Assembly: GCA_030446625.1 (NCBI GenBank)
Contig: JAUJMY010000011.1
Coordinates: forward strand, 1-64,000
Source: Gaiellaceae bacterium
GTDB lineage: Bacteria; Actinomycetota; Thermoleophilia; Gaiellales; Gaiellaceae
Reading direction: 5' to 3'
Length of the DNA: 64,000 nucleotides
Below the pieces are notes generated by a model. The model was not told the origin of the DNA, did not search any database, and saw only the letters and a list, made by a program, of their open reading frames with translations. Position numbers and translations under genes: made by a program. Shown here piece after piece: positions 26,633 through 38,810 of this stretch. Positions within the stretch are counted from its first letter, which is position 1. The number at the start of each line of letters is the position of its first letter.

Positions 26633-27157
26633 GTGAAGCTGAGCTACCTCTGGCGCGGGACGCCGGGGCATCCGATCCATCCTCCGCTCACGGACGCGAC
26701 GATCGGCGCCTGGACGTTCGCGACGGTCGCAGCCGTTCTCAGCAAGGTCGGGATCGCCGAGGACGCGGCCGCGCACGGCTGGTGGCTCGCGCTAGTCGTC
26801 GGCCTCGTCTTCTCGGCGGCGACGATCTTCGCCGGGTTCGTCGACTACTTCACGATCACGCCGGGCACGCCGCTGCGGCGTACAGCGACGGTGCACATGG
26901 TCACGAACCTCGCGGCGACGGCGGCCTTCCTGCTGGCCGCGATCGTCGGGCGCGACGGCTACAACGACGATGCCGTCACGACCGGGGCGCTGATCCTGAC
27001 GCTGGTCGGGTTCGGGCTCCTGACGCTCGGCGGCACGTTCGGCGGCTCGATCGTCTTCGTCCACGGCATGCGCGTGCTCGAGCTCCGCGACGAGCCGGCG
27101 CACCGCGCGCTCTCGCCGCTCGCCGAGCCCGAGAAGCGCGCCGCAGAGGAGTCGTGA
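26633..27157 (+). CDS. DUF2231-like membrane protein
   Basis: A 174-residue protein with four hydrophobic segments. The N-terminus LWRGTPGHPIHPPLTDATIGAWTFATVAAVL matches the DUF2231 pattern, where a G-H-P-x-H-P motif precedes the first helix. Later segments are LALVVGLVFSAATIFAGFVDYF, MVTNLAATAAFLLAAIVG and ILTLVGFGLLTLGGTFGGSIVF. Function in the family is unknown, though some members carry redox centres. GTG 26633 is preceded by GGAGGAGGCGCAC, a strong ribosome binding site. Confidence 0.85.
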   Translation: MKLSYLWRGTPGHPIHPPLTDATIGAWTFATVAAVLSKVGIAEDAAAHGWWLALVVGLVFSAATIFAGFVDYFTITPGTPLRRTATVHMVTNLAATAAFLLAAIVGRDGYNDDAVTTGALILTLVGFGLLTLGGTFGGSIVFVHGMRVLELRDEPAHRALSPLAEPEKRAAEES

Positions 27158-27158
27158 G

Positions 27159-27479
27159 CTAGGCGGCGACGAGGCCGAGGTCGCGCTCGAGCGCGCCCTT
27201 CGGCTTCGCTCCCTGCGCCAGGGCGGCCGGAGCGCCGTCCTTGAACAGGATCATCGTCGGGATCGCCATGATCCCGTACCGCTGCGCGAGCGCCTGCTCC
27301 TCGTCGATGTTCACCTTGACGACCTTGAGCTCGTTCGCGCGCTCCTCGGCGATCTTGTCGAGGATCGGCGAGACCGCGTGGCACGGCCCGCACCACTCGG
27401 CCCAGAAGTCGACGAGCACGGGCTTGTCGCTCTGGAGCACTTCCTGCTCGAAGTTCTGTTCGGTCACCGCATTCGCCAT
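27159..27479 (-). CDS. trxA: Thioredoxin
   Basis: A 106-residue thioredoxin with the redox motif W-C-G-P-C (Cys30 and Cys33) and the cis-Pro segment AIPTMILFKDG. It keeps protein thiols reduced and is the general electron donor for many peroxiredoxins. The ATG at 27479 follows GGAAATCTCC at ribosome-binding distance. The gene ends two bases after the convergent DUF2231 gene and diverges from ileS. It could supply electrons to the Sec-peroxiredoxin, but nothing here links them directly. Confidence 0.97.
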   Translation of the reverse strand: MANAVTEQNFEQEVLQSDKPVLVDFWAEWCGPCHAVSPILDKIAEERANELKVVKVNIDEEQALAQRYGIMAIPTMILFKDGAPAALAQGAKPKGALERDLGLVAA

Positions 27480-27555
27480 GGAGATTTCCTTTCGCAGCTG
27501 ACACGGGTGTAAACGCGCGGGCGGGCGTCCGTCTTCCCGCGCCTAGAATCGCGTG

Positions 27556-30620
<3,065 letters not shown>

Positions 30621-30624
<4 letters not shown>

Positions 30625-31811
30625 GGAGTCTCGGCTCTCGCGCCGGAGTCGCCGAGGGTGAACTCGCCGTAGTAGGTGCGGATGTGGTACGTCCGCACCC
30701 ACCGCTCGAGCAGCGGGTCGACGACGAGCAGCCGGCCGCCCCCGGGCTCGAGCACGTCGCCGAACTCGATCAGCTTGTCGCGCCCCTGCTCCGCGCCGCT
30801 CTTGCTGAGTCCGAACTGGGCGAGGGTCCGCTGGTTGAAGAGCGAGGCGTCGCTCGCGCAGAGCGCCGCGAGGACGCGCGACTCGTTGACACGCAGCCGG
30901 TCCCACATCCGGTCGAAGCTCTCGTGCAGCTCGCGATCCACGGCCTCGAGCACCCCCGCCCACGTGTCGAAGTCGGCCGACGTCCCCGGCGGCGTCTGCT
31001 CCCACAGGTGGTGGGCGAGCAGCATCGCCCGCTGCGGGTGGCCGCGCGCTAGGTCGAGCAGAGCCTCGAGCGCGACGCCGGCCTCCTTGCCGGTCTGCGC
31101 GAAGCGCGAGTCGATGTAGTCCGCGAGCGCGTCGTCCGGGAGCGGCGCGAGGTCGAGCGGCCGGGCCTGGCCGAAGAACGGTCGCTCGCGGTCGCCGAAG
31201 ATCGTCGCAAGGAGCCCCGGGTGCGACCCCGCGAACACGTACGACGCCTCCGCGGCCTGGTGCTGGACGTGGCTGCGGAAGATCCCTTCCACCTCGGCGC
31301 CGACGCGGAGCACGTGCTGGAACTCGTCGAACACGACGAGCGTGCGACGGCCGGTCTTGCGGTGGATGTCGACCGGGAGGTCCAGCATCCGCTCGAGCGT
31401 CCGGCGCGCGTCCGCGTCCGCCGAGGGCGCGATCTCGACGCGCGCGCCCGCGGCGCCGGCCGAGGCCCGCGGCCGTAGCGTCCGCAGCACGTTCACGATG
31501 CTGCGCCGGATCGGTCCCTGGAGCTGGTTCCGGTACGCGGCCTCGACGCGGTCGCTGATGCCCTCGAGCGACACGACGCGATCGAGGTCGACGTAGACGC
31601 TGGCCATGCCCAGCCGATCCGCCTCGACGAGCGTCTTCCGCAGAAGCGTGGTCTTGCCGTACCGGCGCGGCGCGCTGACACGCACCGACTGCCCGGCGTC
31701 GGCGAGCTCGAGCAGCTTCGCCAGCTCGGACTGGCGGTCGATCAGCTCCTCCGGCGGGACGGGGCGGTCGTAGAGAAACGGCGTGGGCGGCCACGGACGC
31801 GGGTCGGCCAT
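30621..31811 (-). CDS. AAA-family ATPase (archaeal-type ATP-binding protein)
   Basis: A 396-residue protein. The N-terminal part has FYDRPVPPEELIDRQSELAKLL followed by Walker A SAPRRYGKTTLLRKTL near residue 47 and Walker B RTLVVFDEFQHVLR near residue 157. FVFAGSHPGLL is the sensor region. The C-terminal third contains a winged-helix-like part (SRVLAALCASDASLFNQRTLAQFGLS). This is the ATPase_2-type layout found in archaea and bacteria, of uncertain function. No toxin or mobile element accompanies it here. Confidence 0.82.
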
Positions 31812-31859
31812 GCCGTCGAGTCTACTAAAGATGGACTACCGGGTCCACCGTTCGAGGAA

Positions 31860-32816
31860 CTAGACCGAACGCGTCTCGGCGAGCGCCAGCTCGCGCCGGA
31901 GCTCGACGGGCAGCTTGAAGGTGACGTCTTCCTCGACCATCCGGTACGGCTCGACCGCCGCGCCGCGCGTCGCGAACCAGTCGCACACGCGCGTCACGAG
32001 CTTCTCCGGTGCAGATGCGCCCGAGGTGACGCCGACGGTCTCGACGCCTGCGAGCCACGCGTCTTCGATCTCGCTCTCGTCGTCGATCAGGTACGCGCTC
32101 ACGCCCGCCGCACGCGCGACGTCGACGAGGCGGTTGGAGTTCGAGCTGTTGCGCGACCCGATCACGAGCAGGAGGTCGACGTGGGCGAGCATCTCCTTCA
32201 CGGCCCACTGCCGGTTCGACGTGGCGTAGCAGATGTCTTCCTTCTTGGGCGCGTGGATCTGCGGGAACCGGCGGCGGAGGACGCCGATGATCTCCGCTGT
32301 CTCGTCGACCGACAGCGTCGTCTGCGTGATGTACGCGAGCTTCGCCGCCGTCGGCAGCTCGAGCGCCTCCGCGTCCTCGACCGACTCCACAAGGACGATC
32401 GAGTCCGGCGCCTCGCCCATCGTCCCGACGACCTCCTCGTGACCCGCGTGCCCGATCAGGACGATCGTGTACCCGGCCGCGGCGTAGCGCCGCGCTTGCA
32501 CGTGCACCTTCGTGACGAGCGGGCACGTCGCGTCGATCGTGTTGTGGCGCAGCCCGGCCGAGGCCGCGTGTACGGACGGTGCCACGCCGTGCGCCGAGAA
32601 GACGATCGTCGCGCCCTCGGGCGCCTCGTCCTCGGCCTCGACGAAGATCGCGCCGCGTTCCTCGAGCTCGCGCACGACGTGCGCGTTGTGGACGATCTGC
32701 TTCCGCACGTAGATCGGCTCGCCGTAGTGCTCGAGCGCCAGCTCGACCGTCTCGACCGCGCGCTCGACGCCCGCGCAGTAGCCGCGCGGCGAGGCGAGGA
32801 GCACGCGCTTCACCAT
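31860..32816 (-). CDS. ispH: 4-hydroxy-3-methylbut-2-enyl diphosphate reductase
   Basis: A 318-residue [4Fe-4S] enzyme that makes IPP and DMAPP in the non-mevalonate pathway. The three cluster cysteines are in PRGYCAGVERAV (Cys14), DATCPLVTKVH and KKEDICYATSNRQ. SAHGVAPSVH, TQTTLS and SGASAPEKLV are conserved substrate-site segments. I start at ATG 32816 (MVKRVLLASPRGYC), which is the usual compact N-terminus. A long structured region lies directly upstream. Confidence 0.97.
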   Translation of the reverse strand: MVKRVLLASPRGYCAGVERAVETVELALEHYGEPIYVRKQIVHNAHVVRELEERGAIFVEAEDEAPEGATIVFSAHGVAPSVHAASAGLRHNTIDATCPLVTKVHVQARRYAAAGYTIVLIGHAGHEEVVGTMGEAPDSIVLVESVEDAEALELPTAAKLAYITQTTLSVDETAEIIGVLRRRFPQIHAPKKEDICYATSNRQWAVKEMLAHVDLLLVIGSRNSSNSNRLVDVARAAGVSAYLIDDESEIEDAWLAGVETVGVTSGASAPEKLVTRVCDWFATRGAAVEPYRMVEEDVTFKLPVELRRELALAETRSV

Positions 32817-33051
32817 GAGCGCATCGTAGTGGGGAGTAGGAAAGGCCCGCCGGTGGGGGGTCGTCACAGCGGGCCTTTCCAGTTGCTTCCCGCAGCGCCC
32901 GTGAGGGTCCTGCTGCGGGTCGCATCGCCCAGTGCCGCAACCGTATCCACGCCGCGCGCGCCGCTCAATAGGCCGAAAGGCCCATCTTTCGCCGCCGTCT
33001 CCGTGGTCGGATCGCCCGGTCCGAAGCGCTTCCTTATGATCACGACGGCTC
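32817..33051 (-). promoter_or_regulatory. Structured divergent leader between ispH and sensor kinase
   Basis: This 235-bp divergent gap has several strong inverted repeats. A 12-bp perfect hairpin GGAAAGGCCCGC/GCGGGCCTTTCC lies at 32839-32850 and 32869-32880, right before ispH. An 8-bp hairpin CCCGCAGC/GCTGCGGG lies at 32889-32896 and 32912-32919. A GGCC-GAAA-GGCC hairpin lies at 32971-32982. On the minus strand it contains the 21-nt motif also found before the second CAP gene (32988-32968). A 59-codon open frame (33043-32864) crosses it on the minus strand, but its start is only eight bases from the divergent kinase start. A regulatory RNA or attenuator for ispH is the most interesting reading; this is inference. 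Confidence 0.45.
32839..32880 (-). terminator. Perfect 12-bp hairpin, terminator or attenuator-like
   Basis: GGAAAGGCCCGC at 32839-32850 is exactly complementary to GCGGGCCTTTCC at 32869-32880, with an 18-nt loop. On the minus strand the hairpin ends with the pyrimidine run CCTTTCCTACTCC, 22 bp before the ispH ATG. The T run is short and interrupted, so intrinsic termination is uncertain. Its placement immediately upstream of ispH suggests attenuation or translational control. Confidence 0.45.
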
Positions 33052-36000
33052 GTGAACCGCCAAGAGCAGGCACTTTTCCTGAACGCGATCCCGCTGCTCG
33101 CGCTCGCAGGCGTCTACCTCGTCGCGACGGCGGCATTCGCTCCGAGCCTGTGGCGCGAACGCGGGCGGATGCGAGGCGCCGACGTCGCGCTCGCGCTCGT
33201 CTGCCCGGCCCTCGCCGTCGCCGGTGCGCTCCTGGGCGTCCTCGTGCTCCGCGAGCGGGAGCCGCTCGCCGGCGACGCGTGGCTCACGCTCGTGGCGATC
33301 GCGGTCGTGCTCGCGCCGGGGATCGTCTTCCTCCTCGGCTGGCGCGACCGCGAGCAGCCTTTCGGTGTCTCGCGGCGCGCGCACGACGCGGAGCGCCGCA
33401 CGACCGAGTCCGAGCGGCGGCGCGACATCGTGAACGCGTTCACGAGCGGCCTCGCGCACGCCCGCGACGAGGCGGCCGTCGGCGACTCGCTCGTCGACGC
33501 GACGCGCGCCGTGCTCGGTCTCGAGTTCGCGGGACTGATGCTGATCGATGACGGCGAGGCGCGCGGCGTGGCGGCCCGGCACGACGAGCGGGACGTGGAC
33601 TGGTTCCTTGAGCTCCGCCTCGACCTCGACGCGGAGCCGTCGGCCGTCGCGAGCGCCGCCTTCGAAGCAGCACCTGTCGCCGTGTACGACGTCGAGTCGT
33701 CGACCCTGACGAACCGCCGCGTCGCCGACGCGATCGGCGCGAAGAGCGCCGTATTCGTGCCCCTCGTCGCCGCGGACCGGGTGGCGGGCGTCCTGACCGC
33801 CGCAACGACGCGCGCGCGGCGCACCTTCGCTGCCGACGAGATGGCGCTGCTCGGCGAGCTCGCGCTGGGGGGCGTCGGGGGCGCTGGAGACGTCACGCTC
33901 CGCTGCCGGGCTCCGCGCCGCGCTGGCGCGAGCGCGGGTCGCCGCGCGGATCGCGCAACTGCTGCGGCGCGCGGCCGACGCCGACGCCGCGATCGCGACG
34001 GCCGTGGCCGAGGCCGGCCACCTGCTCCGCGGGCGCTGCTCGCTCGTGCTCGCCGACGATGCCGACGCCGCGCCGCCCGCGCGGGAGGCGATCCGCACGC
34101 GGACGAGCGTCGCCCCGGCGGATTCGCGAACGGCGGCCGTTCCGGTCTCGACGCTCGACGACGTCGTGGGTGCGCTCGTCGTCGAGCGCGACGAGGCGCT
34201 CGAACCCGAGGACGTCGCACTCGCCGAGGCGGTCGCGCGCGATCTCGGGTCCGCGATCCACGCGCTCCGACTCGCCGAGGAGAACGAGCGGCGGCTGAGG
34301 CAGCAGGCCGCCCTCGTGAAGGCCGCAGAGGCGTTGACGAGCGACCTCCGCGTCGAGGTCGTCCTCCGGCGGCTGGTCGACGAGGTGGCGCAGCTGCTCG
34401 ACGGCGACGCTGCGGATTGCTACCTGCTGGACGAGGACCGCCGGGCGCTGCGCTGCGCGGCGGTGCACGGGCTCCCCGTCGAGCTCGTCGGCTCCGAGCT
34501 GCCCCAGGACGCCGGAGTCGCGGGCGAGGCGATCGAGCGCGGCCGCGCGGTCGCGGCCGCCGATTCGGCGGCGGCGGGTGTCCCGCCCCACCCCGCGTAC
34601 GCCGCTTTCAGGCACGCGATCGTGGCCCCCGTCACGTCGTCCGGGCGGCCGCGTGGCGTGCTCGGGGTCGGCCGCCGCAGCGACCGCGCCTTCGACGACG
34701 CCGACCTCGACGTCCTCGAGGGCTTCGCGACGCTCGCCGCGCTCGCCCTCCGCAACGCCGAGGCGTTCGCGGAGCGTTCGCACCAGGCGCGCGTCCAGCG
34801 CGGCTTCTACCGCATCGCCTCGGTGCTCGGCGAGCCGCTGTCGCTCGGCGCGACGCTGGACGCGGTCGCGCAGGCCGCGAACGACGCGCTCGGCGGGTCG
34901 TTCGCCGCGGTCGTGATGCCGGCCACCGGCCGGACCGCGACCGCGGCGGCGGAAGGCGCGTCCGACGCCGTCGCCGCGCAGCTCGCCGAGGGTGTGACGT
35001 CGAGCGACGGCGTGATCCTCGCCGCCGCTCGCGAGAAGCGTCTGCTCGCCGCGTCGAGGCTCGCGGAGGACGAGCGGTTCGACGCGGCCTGGCGCCAGCG
35101 TGCGGTCGACGCGGGCTGCCGCTCGCTGCTCGCGGTGCCGATCGACGAGGTCGAGCGAGAGGGCGTCGGCATCGTCGCCATCTTCTTCACGCACCCACGC
35201 GTCTTTACCGACGACGACCTCGAGCTCGCGCGCCACCTTGCGGGAACCGCGCGCGCTGCAGTCGACCGGAGCGCGCGCTTCGAAGGCGAGCGAGCGGCCC
35301 GCTCGCGCGCGCAGCAACTCGCTCGCACCGGCCGGCTGCTCGCGACCGAGCTCGAACCGTCCGCGGTGCTCGACGAGGTCGTGCGCGACGCGCCGCGGCT
35401 CGTCGGCGTGGAGGCGTGCGCGATCCGCGTCCTCGAAGACGGCGAGCTCGTCGTCAGCGCCGCGGAGGGCGAGGGCACCGAGCACGTGCTCGGAGCGCGG
35501 TCGTCCGCGACGGGGTGGCTCTCGGGCGACGTCGTCCAGTCGCGCGCGCCGGTCGCGGTCGCGGACGCCGCGGGCGACGAGCGGCTCCTCGCGGCGGATC
35601 CGCTGCTCGAGCGCGGCTACCGCGCGTACCTCGCCGTGCCGCTCGCGGCTCCGGGCGGTGCGCTTCACGGAGTGCTCGGCGTCTACGCGGTCGAGCCGAA
35701 GGCGTGGCGCGAGGAGGAGATCGAGGCGCTGCTCGCCCTCGCCGGGAACGCCTCCGCGGCGCTCTCGAACGCGGAGCTCTACCAGCGCGTGGCGCTGGAG
35801 AAGGAGCGCAGCTTCGCGATCCTCGCGAACATCGCCGACGGGATCGTCGCCGTCGACCGCGACGGCCGCGTCGTGCTCTGGAACAAGGCCGCCGAGCAGA
35901 TCACGGGCGTCCCGAACGAGGAGGCGTTGGGCCGGACGCCGCTCCAGGTGCTCGGCCGCAACCTCGAGGGCAACGGCGAATCCGCGAGCGGCGACAGGCT

Positions 36001-36841
36001 CCTCTCGATCCTCCGCGGCGGCGAGGAGGTCTGGCTCTCGCTGACTGAGGCGATCATGCGCGACCCGCTCGGCGTCGTCTCCGGACGGATCTACGCGTTC
36101 CGCGACATCTCGGCCGACCGGATGGTGGAGCAGATGAAGTCGGACTTCGTCTCGACGGTCTCGCAGGAGCTGCGCCGCCCGCTGACGTCCATCTACGGCT
36201 TCGCGGAGACGCTGCTTCGCCAGGACGTCCTCTTCGGCGAAGAGGAGCGGCGCACGTTCCTGCGCTACATCGCCAGCGAGTCCGGCCGGCTGACGTCGAT
36301 CGTCGACGCGCTCCTGAACGTCGCCCGCCTCGACACCGGCGACCTGCAGGTGAACCTGCGCGCGACGGACGTTTCCTCGGTCGTCTCGGACGTCGTGACC
36401 GCCGTTCACGACGGCACGCACTCGAACGGCCATCGCTTCGTCGTCGACCTTCCCGAGGAGCCGCTCGCGGCCGACGCCGATCCCGAGAAGCTGCGCCAGG
36501 TGCTGACGAACCTCGTCGACAACGCGATCAAGTTCTCGCCCGACGGGGGAACGGTCACGGTCGCGGCTCGCCGGCGTGGCGAGAGCGTCGAGGTGAGCGT
36601 CGTGGACGAGGGGATCGGCATCCCGGCCGGCGAGCAGCAGCGGATCTTCCGGAAGTTCTCTCGCCGCGAGCTCGGTCGCGGCAGCGACGACGCGGTCGGC
36701 GGCGCGGGACTCGGGCTGTTCATCGCGCGCGGGCTGGTGACGGCGATGGGCGGCCGGATCTGGGTGACCTCCAGTGAGGGAGAGGGCTCGAGCTTCACGT
36801 TCGCGCTTCCCGTCGCCCCCCCGGTTAACGGCGCAGCCTGA
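33052..36841 (+). CDS. Multi-GAF/PAS sensor histidine kinase, frameshifted
   Basis: After correcting one indel this is about 1262 residues. GTG 33052 begins a membrane part with three to four helices (FLNAIPLLALAGVYLV), then several GAF domains (about residues 130-290, 300-420, 440-580, 590-720, 760-910), a PAS domain (ILANIADGIVAVDRDGRVVLWNKAAEQITG) and the kinase core. The kinase has N-box VLTNLVDNAIKFSP, G1 VVDEGIGIP and G2 GGAGLGLFIARG. Frame 1 stops making sense at a run of six G (33867-33872), and deleting one G restores frame 2 and family-like sequence (ALGASGALETSRSAAG). The H-box reads VSTVSQELRRPLTS, with Gln (CAG, 36164-36166) where the phosphorylated His belongs. A response regulator gene follows 29 bp later. 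Confidence 0.85.
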
Positions 36842-36870
36842 GCGGGTATGCGGCGGCGGATCGCCCAGCG

Positions 36871-37311
36871 ATGGCAACGCGCGTACTCGTAATCGACGAC
36901 GAGCCGCCGATCCGCCTGCTCTGCCGCGTGAATCTCGAGGCGGAGGGGATGGAGGTGCTCGAAGCCGCGGACGGCCCGACGGGGCTCGAGGTCGCACGGG
37001 CGAACCGGCCCGACGTGATCCTCCTCGACGTCATGATGCCCGGCCTCGACGGGTGGCAGGTCGCGGAAGCGCTGCTGGAAGACGGCGCGACGCGCGAGAT
37101 CCCGATCATCTTCCTCACTGCGCGCGCCGAGTTTCGCGATCGCGCGCGCGGCCTCGACATCGGGGGCGTCGAGTACGTGACGAAGCCGTTCAACCCGATC
37201 GACCTCGCGCCGCTCGTCCGGGACCTGCTCGACCGGATCGCGCGCGGCGAGCGCGACGAGCTCAGGCGAGAGAAGCTCTTGGAGCTGAAGAGCCTGACGG
37301 ACCCCGACTAG
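36871..37311 (+). CDS. Response regulator receiver protein
   Basis: A 146-residue single-domain receiver. The acidic pair is Asp9-Asp10 (VIDDEPP), the phosphorylation site is Asp53 in VILLDVMMPGLDG, and the conserved Lys is in VEYVTKPFNP with Thr in FLTARAE. There is no DNA-binding output domain, so it must act by protein contact or as a phosphate intermediate. It follows the sensor kinase by 29 bp and is presumably its partner, though the kinase lacks a normal His. It ends four bases into the convergent CAP gene. Confidence 0.93.
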   Translation: MATRVLVIDDEPPIRLLCRVNLEAEGMEVLEAADGPTGLEVARANRPDVILLDVMMPGLDGWQVAEALLEDGATREIPIIFLTARAEFRDRARGLDIGGVEYVTKPFNPIDLAPLVRDLLDRIARGERDELRREKLLELKSLTDPD

Positions 37312-37814
37312 GCGCGCGCAACCGCCGCGAGCAGGTGCTGCCGGCTACGTGCCGGCGAAGTCCGCCGTGATGACGCGTGCGCTCGCGAAGCCGGAGAACG
37401 TGCCGCGGAGGACGCGACACCGACCCTCCGGAAGCCCGGCCGGAGGAGGTTCGCGCGGTGCGCGGGGCTCGCGAGCCAGCTCTGGACGACCGTGCGCGCG
37501 TGGCTCTGCGTGCCTACGCCCCACGCGAGGTTCTCGCCCGTGTGCGGGCCGCGGACGCCGAAGCCGCGCAGGCGCGCAGCGAGCGCGCCGTGGCTGAAGT
37601 ACTGGCGCCGGAGCATGTCCGTCGAGTGCGAGCGCGCCGCACGCTGCAACCGCCAGTCCAGCCGGAGGGAGGCGAGTCCATGTGCCGCCCGCGCGCGGTT
37701 CATCTGCTGGAGGAGCGACTGCTCCGCGGAGCTGAACCCGACCGCGGCCGCGCTTCCCGGCAGAAGCAGCGCAAGAGCAGCGAAAACTGTCGCGATATGC
37801 CTTTTAAACAACAT
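37308..37814 (-). CDS. Secreted CAP-domain protein, 3' frameshift
   Basis: The open frame is 168 residues, starting with signal peptide MLFKRHIATVFAALALLLPGSAAA. The CAP/SCP domain shows QMNRARAAHGLASLRLDWRL, HSTDMLRRQYFSH, GENLAWG and SWLASPAHRANLLRPGFRRVGV. After VGVASS it turns into arginine-rich low-complexity sequence. In another frame the expected continuation RGTFSGFASARVITADFAGT ends at a TAG at 37345. Adding one C in the TCCTCC segment near 37407-37413 joins the two frames, so the gene has a one-base deletion. The corrected gene would be 37345-37814. CAP proteins act outside the cell; their bacterial roles are mostly unknown. Confidence 0.8.
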   Translation of the reverse strand: MLFKRHIATVFAALALLLPGSAAAVGFSSAEQSLLQQMNRARAAHGLASLRLDWRLQRAARSHSTDMLRRQYFSHGALAARLRGFGVRGPHTGENLAWGVGTQSHARTVVQSWLASPAHRANLLRPGFRRVGVASSAARSPASRAHASSRRTSPARSRQHLLAAVARA

Positions 37815-37883
37815 TCCTCACGCTTCCGGCGCGTGAAGCTAGCACATCCTTCACCGGAACCGCGACCGCCGTGCGGTGTCGGG

Positions 37884-38810
37884 TCAGCGCGCCGTCTGCG
37901 CGAGCGCGATGCCGAGCAGCACGATCGCGCCGCCCGCGAGCTGCGCCGCGGCGAGCGCCTCGCCCAGCCACGCCCAAGCGACGAGGGCGCCTGCGACGGG
38001 CTCGAGCATCGCGACGATCCCGACGCGGGTCGCGGAGACGTGGCCGAGCGCCGCGACGACGAGCCCGAACGTGACGATCGTGCCGATGACGACGACGAAG
38101 ACGACGAGCAGCCAGACCGGCAACTCGACGCTCGCGAGGTTCCCGAGCAGCGAGACGCCGTCGTCGAGCCGACGGGCAGGAAAGCGCCACAGCGGCTGTA
38201 CGGCCAGCCAGAACACGGCTGCGAAGAGGAAGCCGTAGCACGAGAGCGAGACGGGGTCGCGGCGCCGCAGCCCTCGCTCCGCCATCAGGATGTAGAGCGC
38301 GTACGCGGCCGCGCCGCCGAGTGCCGCGGCGACGCCGATCGCGTCGAGCGCGCGCGCGTCCCCCCACGGCTGCACGATCACCGCGAGCCCCGCGAGCGCG
38401 AGCGCGAGGGCGACCCAGATCCGCCGCCGGACGGGCTCCTCGAGCACGTAGCGCGCGAAGAGCGCCACGAGCAGCGGCGCGAGGTACTGGATCAGGAGCG
38501 CGATCCCGACGGGCAGGCGGTGGATCGCGACGAAGTAGAGCCACTGCACGAACGCGACGCCGGTCACGCCGAAGACTGCGAGGTACGGGAGCTCGCGGAG
38601 CGAGACGCGCAGGCTCCGCGGGCGGACGAGCGCGAGCGCGAGCGCGAAGCCGGCGAACGCGCCGAGCGAGCGGATCTGCGTGAGCTCGAGTGAGGAGATG
38701 CCGGACGCGAGCACGACCTTGGCGACCGTCCCGTTCACCGCGAACAGCGTCGCCGCCGTCCACACCATCGCGTAGCCGAGCAGCGGCCGGCGGGCGACGG
38801 TCTCCGTCAC
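37884..38810 (-). CDS. EamA family transporter (DMT superfamily)
   Basis: A 308-residue protein with ten predicted membrane helices in two EamA repeats. The first begins MVWTAATLFAVNGTVAKVVLASG, the second after residue 150 with AAALGGAAAYALYILMAERGL. The conserved APLLVALFARYVLEEPVRR loop and the C-terminal EPVAGALVAWAWLGEAL are typical. Members export metabolites, but the substrate is unknown. The GTG start at 38810 overlaps the TGA of the LigD-type gene (GTGA), so translation is coupled. Confidence 0.9.
   Translation of the reverse strand: MTETVARRPLLGYAMVWTAATLFAVNGTVAKVVLASGISSLELTQIRSLGAFAGFALALALVRPRSLRVSLRELPYLAVFGVTGVAFVQWLYFVAIHRLPVGIALLIQYLAPLLVALFARYVLEEPVRRRIWVALALALAGLAVIVQPWGDARALDAIGVAAALGGAAAYALYILMAERGLRRRDPVSLSCYGFLFAAVFWLAVQPLWRFPARRLDDGVSLLGNLASVELPVWLLVVFVVVIGTIVTFGLVVAALGHVSATRVGIVAMLEPVAGALVAWAWLGEALAAAQLAGGAIVLLGIALAQTAR

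Noticed and set aside
27480-27555. T-box leader for ileS
   Set aside because: The gap is only about 75 bp and shows no T-box consensus (TGG-type bulge) or specifier hairpin. The 150-bp gap before valS also lacks one.
32864-33043. 59-codon frame on the minus strand in the ispH leader as a small peptide gene
   Set aside because: Its GTG start is eight bases from the divergent kinase start and its stop lies in the loop of the 12-bp hairpin. The region looks selected for RNA structure rather than protein.
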